Origin: an uncultured Lachnospiraceae bacterium
GTDB taxonomy: Bacteria; Bacillota; Clostridia; Lachnospirales; Lachnospiraceae
Length of the DNA stretch: 59,948 nt
Reading direction: 5' to 3'
NCBI GenBank assembly: GCA_902775555.1
Contig: CACYMQ010000035.1
Location: 1 to 59,948, forward strand
Shown here: piece by piece, positions 17,604 to 26,474 of the stretch
Layout of the letters: each line of letters starts with the position of its first letter
Position numbering within the stretch: position 1 is the first letter of the stretch
Notes under the pieces: model-generated
Told to the model about the DNA's origin: nothing
The model's input: the letters and a program-made list of their open reading frames with translations, nothing else
The model's database searches: none
Position numbers and translations under genes: made by a program

Positions 17604-18776
17604 ATGGCAGAATGGAAGATTCTTTCTCATAATTCATCGGAATATGTAAATGAGATCAAGGAGCCGGAAGACATCGGAAATGTGATACTGTTCGGGTCTA
17701 CGGGATTCCTGGGGATCCATGTACTGAAATACCTTTTGGATCATACCTTTAAGGATATATACTGCGTGATACGTCCGGGCGCTGATACGGCGGAAAAACG
17801 CCTGCAGAATATGCTGATGTATTATTTTGACGCACCCATGTGGGAACTGTTCGGCAGCAGGATCCGCTGCATTTCCGGAGATATCACGGACCCGGAGAGC
17901 CTGAAGGCACTGCAGTGGAATGAGTGTAAAACGGTCTTTAACTGTGCGGCATATGTGGATCAGGCGCCCAAAGGAAAGGACCCGGAGCTCACCAATGTGA
18001 AGGGTGTGGAGAATCTGATCGAAGCATGTCTCGCAAACGGGAAACGTCTTATCCATGTCTCCACCACAGCGGTAGCGGGGATCAATGAGAAGGGAGCGCT
18101 TCCCCCGGAAAAGAAGCTTTCGGAAAAGGAACTGGATATCGGACAGACAGTCAAGAGCCGTTATGTCAGATCCAAGTACAGTGCCGAAGAGGCTGTGCTC
18201 AAAGCCATAGAGGAAAAAGGACTGGATGCGAAGATCATCCGGCTGGGAAATCTGATGAGCCGTTACAGTGACGGAGAGTATCAGATCAAATTCGTAGCGA
18301 ACAGTTATCTCAGGCTTCTCAGAGCCTACGCTTTTCTGGGAAAGGTACCGGTCTCCGCACTTGATGAACCCGTTGAGTTCTCGCCGGTGGACTGCTCTGC
18401 CGAGGCGGTAGTGAAGCTGGCAACCACACCAAAGGACTTCACCGTGTTCCATGCAACGAACGGACATAAGGTACAGACAGGCGATGTGATAGAAGCTTTA
18501 AGGAGAGTCAATGTAGATATCGATGTCGTGGACGATGACGCATTTGAAGCGTATTGTAAGGAGGCGAAAAAAGTTGCTTCTTTGAAGGATCTGGTCTCCC
18601 TGATCGCCCACAGACAGCAGGAAAAGCATACGGTGGGAAGCTTTATCCGCCATACCAACCGGTTTACCACGAAAGCCCTTTACCGGCTCAGCTTCAAGTG
18701 GCCGATCATTACGGGCGATTATCTGAGCAATGCATTTCGTACCCTGGTGGAAATGGAGTTTTTCCCGGGTAAATAG
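17604..18776 (+). CDS. Stand-alone thioester reductase-like SDR protein
   Basis: 390 residues. An extended short-chain dehydrogenase fold with the NAD(P) motif GSTGFLG at 31-37, the following CVIRPG, ISGDIT, VFNCAAYVDQ, HVSTTAVAG and the catalytic pair Tyr187/Lys191 in YVRSK. The match is to the thioester reductase domains (NAD_binding_4 type) that release aldehydes from carrier-protein thioesters at the end of NRPS and acyl-reductase lines. No adenylation or carrier domain is present in this gene or its neighbours. AGGAGG precedes ATG17604. It is followed by STAS and SpoIIE-type genes, probably one operon. Substrate unknown. Confidence 0.8.
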   Translation: MAEWKILSHNSSEYVNEIKEPEDIGNVILFGSTGFLGIHVLKYLLDHTFKDIYCVIRPGADTAEKRLQNMLMYYFDAPMWELFGSRIRCISGDITDPESLKALQWNECKTVFNCAAYVDQAPKGKDPELTNVKGVENLIEACLANGKRLIHVSTTAVAGINEKGALPPEKKLSEKELDIGQTVKSRYVRSKYSAEEAVLKAIEEKGLDAKIIRLGNLMSRYSDGEYQIKFVANSYLRLLRAYAFLGKVPVSALDEPVEFSPVDCSAEAVVKLATTPKDFTVFHATNGHKVQTGDVIEALRRVNVDIDVVDDDAFEAYCKEAKKVASLKDLVSLIAHRQQEKHTVGSFIRHTNRFTTKALYRLSFKWPIITGDYLSNAFRTLVEMEFFPGK

Positions 18777-18807
18777 CCAATCAATATGAAATGAGGAGGA
18801 TGTAACT

Positions 18808-19110
18808 ATGAAGATTGAAGTAGCAATGAACGGGGATACCTGCATTCTGTTTCCTGAGGGATGGGTGGATTCGACAAATGCCGTCGAGCTGGAGCAGTCC
18901 ATCGCGGCTTACGTAGACGACTGTGATTCCATGATCCTGGATCTGGCAGGTGTGGATTATATCTCGTCTGCAGGACTTCGTGTGATCGTTGCGACACACA
19001 GAGAAATGGAGGAAAAGGGAGGTCTGGTACTTCGCAATGTTAACAGAAATGTTGCGGATATCATTAAGCTTACCGGTTTTGATGCAAAACTGAATATAGA
19101 GAAAGACTGA
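18808..19110 (+). CDS. STAS-domain anti-sigma factor antagonist
   Basis: 100 residues, one STAS domain. The phospho-acceptor region is DYISSAGLRVIVATHREM, with the SSAG motif whose first or second Ser is phosphorylated in SpoIIAA/RsbV proteins. A GAGGAGG site stands 7 nt before the ATG. It is 31 nt after the thioester reductase and 4 nt before the phosphatase/kinase gene, which by family should control its phosphorylation state. Its binding partner is probably that protein rather than a sigma factor encoded here. Confidence 0.9.
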   Translation: MKIEVAMNGDTCILFPEGWVDSTNAVELEQSIAAYVDDCDSMILDLAGVDYISSAGLRVIVATHREMEEKGGLVLRNVNRNVADIIKLTGFDAKLNIEKD

Positions 19111-19114
19111 TTTT

Positions 19115-21115
19115 ATGAAGAGATCCATATTTCGGAGGACCACCCGGCTGATCCTTATCCTGGTTTTGCTGTTCGACATCGCGCTGGTCGTTGTGTCCTA
19201 TAAACTGGCGTATGACCGAAGCTATTCCGACTGCGTGAACCAGCTGGAGAATGCAAGTGGAATGGTCGATGAGATGCTCAGTTATTATAAACTGGATTCG
19301 GATACATCCGATGAAGAGATCGAAGGCCTGGAGAACATCCTGACAAACCTGTGTGATCATCTGGATCTTCCGTACATCTACATCATCGAGGTCGATAAGT
19401 CGAAGAGTACGATACGATATCTGACCATAGGCTTTGGAGAGCAGGCAACGGAGGTGGCAAAAAAGGATCTGCGCCCGGGCTACGTGGATAAACTGGATCT
19501 TCCTTCGGAACTTCTGGAGGCATTGGACAACAGAGGACAGATGACCGTCCAGCATGTAAATAACGAATACGGGGAAACCCTCATCGGTTACCGGGCGGTA
19601 CGCGGGTATCACGACAATATGAAGGGTGAATTTGTTGTGATCGACGAACCCCTCGTGGTGGGAGTGGATATCTCTCTTTCCAGTGTCATGGATGAACTGA
19701 AAAGTAATTTTACCATCGTCACGATCCTGCTCCTGGTATTGTCCGTCGCTACCGTACTGGCCTGCATGCTTGTTCTGTATCAGAAGATATCAAAGCCTGC
19801 CCGTGCCATAAGCCGGAGAATGAGCAGTTTTGTTGAGGATTACGAAAAGGAATTTACGGAGCTGCCCGTTAAGGGTGAGGATGAATTCGCCGAAATGTCC
19901 CGGTCCTTCAATACTATGGCAGAGAATATCCATGAATACGTGGGAAATATCGAACGCCTGAACCGGGAGAAGCATAAACATGACGCGGAGATGGATATTG
20001 CAGGCAAGATCCAGCTGGGACTTCTGGGGCCGGCGAGGATGCGGACGGATGATTTCCGGGTCGATGCCAGAATGTACCCTGCAAAGGAAGTGGGGGGAGA
20101 CCTCTACGATCATCTGGTGCTGGATGACGGCAGACTCTTTCTTGCCATAGCCGATGTATCCGGAAAGGGGATCACGGCATCGCTCTTTATGTCCAGAGCG
20201 GTTACGCTGCTCCATCTGTATGCCAAACTGCATATTTCCCCATCCTGCATCCTGAAGGAATACAATGATACACTTTCCCAGCAGAATCCGGGGGGACTGT
20301 TCATTACGACCTTTGTAGCGATCTATGACCCGAAAACCATGGAACTTACCTACTCCAACGGAGGACACAACATTCCGTATGTGGTATCCGATACCCTGAT
20401 CCCTCTGGATGAGGCAAGGGGAGTGGCAGCAGGGATCTTCCCGGGAGAGACCTATAAGGAAGCAGTGGTCAAACTGAAACCGGGAGACCGCCTCTTCTTA
20501 TACACGGATGGTGTAAATGAGGCCGTAAGTCAGAGCGGGGAACTCTATTCCGTTGAACGCCTGGAGAAGAGGCTGATGGAATACCGGGAGAAAGGGGTGA
20601 AGAATTACGCTGCCCAGATCCTTCTGGATCTTAGGAGTTATGCGGACGGCGCAGAGCAAAGTGATGACATCACCATTCTTTCCATGCAGGTTCTGGACAG
20701 GAGGGAGAAGACCATTACACTGAAGGCGGCTGCTTCACAGCTTCCGCAGGTGAAGGAAGAGATCCTGAAGCTTCCCGTGGATGAGGATATGCAGAAGAAA
20801 CTGTACCTTGCTGCGGAAGAGATCTTCATCAATATCTGTTCCTATGCTTATGATGCTCCGGAGGATGTGGAAATGAAGATCCTCTGTGAGGAAGACTTTG
20901 CGGAACTGACCTTTACGGATCACGGAAGACACTTCGATCCCACCGATGATGTCCAGAAGCTGGAGGATTATGATTATGATCACAGGATCGGCGGACTCGG
21001 AAGATTTATCACATTTACCATTGCGGATGATTACCGATACAGGTATGAAGACGGAAAGAATATCCTTTGGCTGAAGTTCGTTATAGATAATAAGGAGAAA
21101 GAAGACGGAGGATAA
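19115..21115 (+). CDS. Membrane sensor with HAMP, SpoIIE/PP2C phosphatase and RsbW-type kinase domains
   Basis: 666 residues. Membrane segment near 10-32, an outside sensor domain to about 195, a second segment (IVTILLLVLSVATVLACMLV), HAMP to about 270, then a PP2C phosphatase (VGGDLYDHLVL, IADVSGKGITASLFMS, YSNGGHNIPYV, LYTDGVNEA) and a C-terminal HATPase of the RsbW class (AAEEIFINICSYAY, TDHGRHFDP, GGLGRFI). The two output domains have opposite actions on STAS proteins: removing and adding phosphate. With the preceding STAS gene this makes a compact partner-switching switch driven by an outside signal. Confidence 0.9.
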   Translation: MKRSIFRRTTRLILILVLLFDIALVVVSYKLAYDRSYSDCVNQLENASGMVDEMLSYYKLDSDTSDEEIEGLENILTNLCDHLDLPYIYIIEVDKSKSTIRYLTIGFGEQATEVAKKDLRPGYVDKLDLPSELLEALDNRGQMTVQHVNNEYGETLIGYRAVRGYHDNMKGEFVVIDEPLVVGVDISLSSVMDELKSNFTIVTILLLVLSVATVLACMLVLYQKISKPARAISRRMSSFVEDYEKEFTELPVKGEDEFAEMSRSFNTMAENIHEYVGNIERLNREKHKHDAEMDIAGKIQLGLLGPARMRTDDFRVDARMYPAKEVGGDLYDHLVLDDGRLFLAIADVSGKGITASLFMSRAVTLLHLYAKLHISPSCILKEYNDTLSQQNPGGLFITTFVAIYDPKTMELTYSNGGHNIPYVVSDTLIPLDEARGVAAGIFPGETYKEAVVKLKPGDRLFLYTDGVNEAVSQSGELYSVERLEKRLMEYREKGVKNYAAQILLDLRSYADGAEQSDDITILSMQVLDRREKTITLKAAASQLPQVKEEILKLPVDEDMQKKLYLAAEEIFINICSYAYDAPEDVEMKILCEEDFAELTFTDHGRHFDPTDDVQKLEDYDYDHRIGGLGRFITFTIADDYRYRYEDGKNILWLKFVIDNKEKEDGG

Positions 21116-21121
21116 TAGAAG

Positions 21122-21155
21122 GAAAAGGGAGCCGGACAGAGGCTTCCTTTTCTAT
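21122..21155 (+). terminator. Terminator after the SpoIIE-type gene
   Basis: The stem AAAAGGGAGCC pairs with GGCTTCCTTTT across a 7-nt loop, followed by CTATTTCTT. One mismatch in the stem; T tract is weak but the position between a stop codon and a strong promoter fits. Confidence 0.65.
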
Positions 21156-21163
21156 TTCTTCCT

Positions 21164-21192
21164 TTGATTGTTTGGTGTTCTTATGATATAAT
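21164..21192 (+). promoter_or_regulatory. Strong sigma-A promoter for the pyrophosphatase gene
   Basis: TTGATT at 21164-21169 and a perfect TATAAT at 21187-21192 with 17-nt spacing, 56 nt before the start codon. Confidence 0.75.
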
Positions 21193-21247
21193 AAATTGTT
21201 ATTTTAACCTGATACGGAAAAAGACTTCTGACCGGGAGGATCCATGT

Positions 21248-22891
21248 ATGGCAGAACGACCGACTTATATCATAGGACATAAGAATCCGGATACGGATTC
21301 CATAGCTTCTGCGATCGCTTATGAGTATTTGAAATCCCAGACGAATAACGGGATCTTTGTTGCGTCCCGTTGCGGAAATGTGAACAGCGAGACCCAGTAT
21401 GTTCTGGATCGTTTCGGATTTCTTCCGCCCCGGTTTATCGGTGATGTACGGACACAGGTCCGCGACATGGAAATGCGGAAGATCCCCGGTGTAAGCCAGG
21501 AGCTGTCTCTGAAGAGAGCCTGGGAGATCATGAAGAAGAACAGCGTTGTGACCCTTTGTATCACAGAGGGAAAGATGCTGAGGGCACTGATCACGACGGG
21601 TGATATCATGGAATCCTATATGGGTTCTTATGAAGCCAACACGCTTGCTGCGGCAAAGACAAGTTACCGGAATATCGTGGATACCCTGGACGGAGAGATG
21701 CTGGAAGGAAATATCGACGACATCCAGACGGAGGGCAAGATCCTGATCGGTGCTGGAACCCCGGATGCCATGGAGAAGCAGATCGCGCCACATGATATCG
21801 TGATCCTGGGTGACCGCTATGAATCGCAGCTCTGTGCGATCGAGATGGAAGCGGATAGTATCATTATCTGCGGCGGATCCCATGTGACGGAAAGTATCCG
21901 GCGGCTGGCGAGAGAGAAGGGATGCCGGATCGTGACGACGCCCCACAGTACATTTACGGTGGCACGACTGATCTTTCAGAGTATGCCCATCCGTTACTTC
22001 ATGAAGGATAAGGATCTTCTTACCTTTAAGAATGATGATTATATCGAGGATGTTCTTCCCATCATGGCTTCCACGAGACACAGGTATTTCCCTGTAGTGA
22101 ACTCGGCAGGCCATTATAAGGGTATGGTCAGCCGGAGGAATTTCCTGGGAGCCTCGAAGAAGAAGGTGATCCTTGTGGATCATAACGAGAAGAGTCAGGC
22201 GGTCAATGGTGTGGAGACTGCAGAGCTGCTGGAGATCATAGATCATCACAGGCTCGGGACCATAGCTACCGCGCGGCCGGTTTATTTCCGGAACCAGCCG
22301 GTGGGATGCACCTGTACCATCATTTACCAGATGTTCTGGGATGAGGGCATCGATATCCCGAAGGATATTGCGGGACTGATGCTTTCGGCCATCATTTCCG
22401 ATACACTGCTGTATCGTTCGCCGACCTGTACGGCGCTGGACCGGGTCGCAGGCGAGGCACTGGCTAAGATCGCGGAGGTGGATGCCGAAGAACTGGCAAA
22501 GGCCATGTTTACCGCAGGCAGTAATGTGGGTGATAAGTCGCCTTCCCAGATCCTGCATCAGGACTTCAAGAAGTTCACCGTGGGATCGCAGATCGTCGCA
22601 GTCGGACAGATCAGTACCATGGATTCCAACGAAGCGGCATTGATCAGGGACCGGCTGCAGCCTGAAATGGAAGACCTGAGAGAGAGGGAACAGACAGATC
22701 TGATGTTCTTTATGATCACCAATATCCTTCAGGAATCCTCCGATGTGCTTTTCGCCGGGTCAAATGCCGAGATCATTCTTGAGACGGGCTTTAATGTTAC
22801 GTCCAAGGATCATGTATGTGTTCACTTGCCGGGTGTCGTATCCAGGAAGAAACAGATGCTTCCGACGATCACAGATGCACTGCAGCTGTAA
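21248..22891 (+). CDS. Manganese-dependent inorganic pyrophosphatase with CBS and DRTGG domains
   Basis: 547 residues, the length of the regulatory CBS-type family II pyrophosphatases rather than the 310 residues of PpaC. Metal motifs of the DHH domain are at GHKNPDTDS (10-18), VDHNEK and the DHH at 332-334; the DHHA2 part lies at the end (SRKKQML). Between them sit two CBS segments around a DRTGG domain, which in known homologues bind AMP, ADP and Ap4A and tune hydrolysis of pyrophosphate. ATG21248 has GGGAGG upstream. Own promoter; followed by degV. Confidence 0.88.
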   Translation: MAERPTYIIGHKNPDTDSIASAIAYEYLKSQTNNGIFVASRCGNVNSETQYVLDRFGFLPPRFIGDVRTQVRDMEMRKIPGVSQELSLKRAWEIMKKNSVVTLCITEGKMLRALITTGDIMESYMGSYEANTLAAAKTSYRNIVDTLDGEMLEGNIDDIQTEGKILIGAGTPDAMEKQIAPHDIVILGDRYESQLCAIEMEADSIIICGGSHVTESIRRLAREKGCRIVTTPHSTFTVARLIFQSMPIRYFMKDKDLLTFKNDDYIEDVLPIMASTRHRYFPVVNSAGHYKGMVSRRNFLGASKKKVILVDHNEKSQAVNGVETAELLEIIDHHRLGTIATARPVYFRNQPVGCTCTIIYQMFWDEGIDIPKDIAGLMLSAIISDTLLYRSPTCTALDRVAGEALAKIAEVDAEELAKAMFTAGSNVGDKSPSQILHQDFKKFTVGSQIVAVGQISTMDSNEAALIRDRLQPEMEDLREREQTDLMFFMITNILQESSDVLFAGSNAEIILETGFNVTSKDHVCVHLPGVVSRKKQMLPTITDALQL

Positions 22892-22930
22892 AAGAATGAA
22901 ACAATAAAGATAAAGGAATCAGACAGAAAT

Positions 22931-23818
22931 ATGAGTGAGTTCACCCTGTTTACCGATGTAAATACCGATGTTCATCCGGCTTATGCAAAAAAGGAAGGGA
23001 TCATTATCCTTCCGCAGTATTATTATTTTGAAGACGGTGTTGTATACGGAGACGAGATCCTTCTGGATGAGGATACCTTCTATGCGAGACTGGAGGCGGG
23101 AGAGACTGCCAAATCCACCGGCTGTAACCCGGACAGGGTACGCCGGACATTTGAAGAAGAACTGAAGAAGGGCAGGGATATCCTGGCCATCATCTGCTCC
23201 TCCGGACTGTCCGGAAGCTACAGTACCTGCTATACCGTAGGTCAGGAGCTGGAGAAGGAGTACCCGGGCAGAAAGATCATTGTTATAGATTCCCTGAATG
23301 AGTCCGCAGGTGCGGGACTTATGCTCTATCTCGCAAGGGATATGCAGAAGGAAGGAAAGACCATGGAGGAGATCCGGGATCATGTCGAGTCCGTGAAACT
23401 GGATTTCAAGGCAATGTTTGTAGTAGATGATCTGAAATATCTTGTAAGGGGCGGGCGCCTGTCTCCCTTCAGCGGAGCTTTCGGCACCATGCTGGATATC
23501 AAGCCCATCCTGTTCCTGAATGTAGAAGGGAAGATCGTACCTCTGAAGAAGGTAAGGACGAGAAAGAGGGCTGTAAATGAGCTCCTTCGTATCGCAAAGG
23601 AGCTGGAGCCCGATGAGAGATATATGTATGTCGTACATACGCACAATGAAGCCTCCGCGCTGGAGCTGGCGGACCGGATCCAGAATGAACTGGGGATCAC
23701 GGTAAACCGGACCTATAATCTGGGCAGTATCAACAATACCATCGGTGCGCATACGGGCCCGAATGCGCTCGGGTTCGGATTCCTTGCGAAAAAGAATTGG
23801 TCGGATGTGAAACTGTAG
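22931..23818 (+). CDS. DegV-family fatty-acid-binding protein
   Basis: 295 residues, typical length. The opening strand FTLFTDVNTDV, the segment ICSSGLSGSYSTCYT and the later LKYLVRGGRLSPFSG match DegV/FakB proteins, which hold a fatty acid in a buried pocket and can present it to a FakA kinase. No fakA gene is nearby, so a role in phospholipid synthesis is only possible. It follows the pyrophosphatase by 39 nt. Confidence 0.9.
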   Translation: MSEFTLFTDVNTDVHPAYAKKEGIIILPQYYYFEDGVVYGDEILLDEDTFYARLEAGETAKSTGCNPDRVRRTFEEELKKGRDILAIICSSGLSGSYSTCYTVGQELEKEYPGRKIIVIDSLNESAGAGLMLYLARDMQKEGKTMEEIRDHVESVKLDFKAMFVVDDLKYLVRGGRLSPFSGAFGTMLDIKPILFLNVEGKIVPLKKVRTRKRAVNELLRIAKELEPDERYMYVVHTHNEASALELADRIQNELGITVNRTYNLGSINNTIGAHTGPNALGFGFLAKKNWSDVKL

Positions 23819-23933
23819 AGCATATTCCATGCCCTATGGGATCACTGCAACTCGGGCAGGATCGGGTCGTGCAGTCAGCGCGGCCCTTTCTTATTCCGGA
23901 GAGCGAAAACTGCCGGGAGGAGGCGGTATCACA

Positions 23934-25007
23934 GTGAGAGATATTTTGAATAAGCTGTGGGAAGGAACTAACCTGGAAGCCGCAGAGTACCTGGAACTGA
24001 TCCGCGGACGGCAGGAGCTCCGGGAGGAGGCAGCGGCCCTGGCCTGCCGACTCCGACAGAGATATTACGGGGACCGGGTCTTCATCCGCGGTCTCATTGA
24101 ATTTACGAATTACTGTAAAAACAACTGTTATTATTGCGGGATCCGTGCCGGAAATGTGCATGCGGAGCGCTACCGGCTTTCTAAGGAGGAGATCCTGTCC
24201 TGTGCAGATGAAGGGTATGAACTGGGATTTCGTACCTTTGTCCTTCAGGGCGGGGAGGATCCGGTGTGGACTCCTGAGGCTGTGGAACAGCTGGTGAGAC
24301 AACTGAAAAGCAGGCATCCGGATACGGCGGTCACCCTTTCCGTGGGAGAACATACGAGAGAGACCTACCGCCGATGGAAGGAAGCGGGAGCCGACCGTTA
24401 TCTGCTAAGGCATGAGACCATCAATAGGGCACATTATGATAGTCTTCATCCGGAGGAAATGGATCACGGGAACCGGCTCAGGTGTCTCAGGGACCTGAAG
24501 GAGCTGGGGTACCAGGTGGGGGCCGGCTTCATGGTGGGATCCCCCGGACAGAGGGAGGAGGATCTGGCGGAAGAGCTGTGCTTCCTTCGGGAATTCCGGC
24601 CGCATATGGTGGGGATCGGTCCCTTTATCCCGCATCAGGATACTCCTTTTGCACAGTATCCGGCGGGACAGGCGGAGCTGACGCTGTTCCTGCTGTCCCT
24701 GATCCGTCTTACACTTCCCCGGGTGCTGCTGCCGGCAACCACGGCACTGGGGACGGTGGATGCGGAAGGCCGTGAACACGGGATCCTTGCGGGGGCAAAT
24801 GTTGTGATGCCAAATCTGTCTCCGGTGGGAGTCAGAAAGAAATATATGCTGTATGACCATAAGATCTGTACCGGAGAGGAGGTGGCCCAGTGCATCGAAT
24901 GCCTGAAGGCGCGCATCCGGACCACGGGCTGCGAGATCGTGACCGATCGGGGTGACCATGTATCCCTGTGGGAAGAAAAGAGTCATCAGAAGGAGGAAGA
25001 AAAATGA
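23934..25007 (+). CDS. hydE: [FeFe]-hydrogenase maturation radical SAM protein HydE
   Basis: 357 residues. The radical SAM cluster motif is CKNNCYYC (Cys61, Cys65, Cys68) in the HydE context FTNYCKNNCYYCGIR, followed by GGEDP and the barrel motifs. HydE helps build the azadithiolate di-iron subcluster. GTG23934 is preferred, with GGGAGGAGG upstream; 35 further in-frame codons upstream (from 23829) do not look like HydE. The stop overlaps the hydG start in ATGA, so E and G are coupled. No hydrogenase structural gene is in the window. Confidence 0.88.
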   Translation: MRDILNKLWEGTNLEAAEYLELIRGRQELREEAAALACRLRQRYYGDRVFIRGLIEFTNYCKNNCYYCGIRAGNVHAERYRLSKEEILSCADEGYELGFRTFVLQGGEDPVWTPEAVEQLVRQLKSRHPDTAVTLSVGEHTRETYRRWKEAGADRYLLRHETINRAHYDSLHPEEMDHGNRLRCLRDLKELGYQVGAGFMVGSPGQREEDLAEELCFLREFRPHMVGIGPFIPHQDTPFAQYPAGQAELTLFLLSLIRLTLPRVLLPATTALGTVDAEGREHGILAGANVVMPNLSPVGVRKKYMLYDHKICTGEEVAQCIECLKARIRTTGCEIVTDRGDHVSLWEEKSHQKEEEK

Positions 25008-26400
25008 AGTATGATATGCATTCCCTGAAGGCAGGGGAGTTTATCAATGATGAGGAGATCCGGGAGACCGTTCATTTTGCGGATCAGCATAAGGATGATC
25101 TGCAGATGATCGATGCCATATTGGAGAAAGCAAAACTCCGTAAGGGGCTCAGTCACCGGGAGGCCAGTGTACTGCTGGCGTGTGAGGATCCGGAAAGGAT
25201 AAATGCCATTTATGATCTGGCAGAGCAGATCAAGAAGGATTTCTACGGGAACCGGATCGTGCTTTTCGCACCCCTGTATCTATCCAACTACTGTGTGAAC
25301 GGGTGCCTGTACTGCCCGTATCATTTGAAGAACCAACATATTCCGAGGAAGAAGCTGACCCAGGAGGAGGTAGCCCGTGAGGTCATCGCCCTGCAGGATA
25401 TGGGACATAAGCGTCTGGCCATTGAAGCCGGTGAGGATCCGGTGAACAATCCCATTGAATATATCCTGGACTGCATCCATACCATTTATTCCATTAAGCA
25501 TAAGAACGGAGCCATCCGCCGTGTCAATGTGAATATCGCTGCCACCACCGTGGAGAATTACAGGAAGCTGCATGAGGCCGGGATCGGGACCTATATCCTG
25601 TTTCAGGAAACCTATAATAAAGAGAATTATGAAGTGCTTCATCCTACAGGGCCTAAGCATGATTATAACTATCATACAGAGGCTATGGACCGGGCCATGG
25701 AGGGCGGGATCGACGACGTGGGGATCGGTGTCCTCTTCGGCCTGGATAATTACAGATATGAATTCGCGGGACTTCTCATGCATGCGGAGCACCTGGAAGC
25801 CGTGCATGGTGTGGGACCCCATACCATCAGCGTTCCCCGGGTGAAGCCGGCAGATGATATCGATCCTTCGGATTTCGATAATTCTCTCAGTGACGAGATG
25901 TCCGGATCGCGGTTCCCTATACGGGAATGATCATTTCCACCCGGGAGACCCCGGAGGTAAGAGAGAAGATCATCCGCCTGGGTGTCAGCCAGATCAGCGG
26001 GGGGTCCAGAACCTCCGTAGGCGGATATGCAGAGAAGGAACGTCCCCATGATACGGAGCAGTTTGATGTGTCCGACAACCGCACACTGGATGAAGTGGTG
26101 CACTGGCTGATGGAGGCGGGCTATATTCCCTCCTTCTGTACCGCCTGCTACAGGGAAGGGCGGACGGGAGACCGGTTTATGGAACTCTGTAAATCCGGCC
26201 AGATCCAGAACTGCTGCCATCCGAACGCACTGATGACTCTTAAGGAATTCCTGATAGATTATGCCACACCTGATACAAAGCGCCTGGGAGAAGAGGTGAT
26301 ACAGCGGGAGATCGGAACGATACCCAAGGAGAAGGTGCAGGAGATCGTCCGGGAACGCCTCGTAAAGATCGAGGAAGGGATCCGGGATTTCCGGTTCTGA
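25004..26400 (+). pseudogene. hydG: hydG, [FeFe]-hydrogenase maturation tyrosine lyase, split by a frameshifting deletion
   Basis: The first part (25004-25930) gives a normal HydG N-terminus with the radical SAM motif CVNGCLYC (Cys97, 101, 104) but ends early after DNSLSDEM. The rest continues in another frame: from 25903 it reads RIAVPYTGMIISTRE and runs to 26400 with the intact C-terminal cluster motif FCTACYREGRTGDRFM. Compared with family sequences, about eight residues are missing between SDEM and RIAV, so a deletion of roughly 25 nt shifted the frame near 25900. HydG makes CO and cyanide from tyrosine. Unless this is an assembly error, the enzyme is not made as one chain. The ATG25927 could allow re-initiation. 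Confidence 0.85.
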
Positions 26401-26410
26401 GATCCCGGTT

Positions 26411-26459
26411 TGTCATCCTGAGCGTTGCCCTTGTCATCCTGAGCGGAGCGAAGGATCTT
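26411..26459 (+). repeat. REP-like element, one and a half tandem left arms, in the hydG-hydF gap
   Basis: TGTCATCCTGAGCG at 26411 is followed by TTGCCCT and by a second arm TGTCATCCTGAGCGGAGCGA, then AGGATCTTT. The 74-nt gap between hydG and hydF is almost wholly this repeat. The hydF ribosome site (AGAGAGGAG) starts just after it. Confidence 0.8.
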
Positions 26460-26474
26460 TAGAGAGGAGAAACC

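Noticed and set aside
23819-23933. Structured RNA or tRNA-like element before hydE
   Set aside because: Only one weak 6-bp stem (ACTGCA/TGCAGT) with a large loop; no tRNA or riboswitch consensus. The GGGAGGAGG of hydE explains the 3' part.
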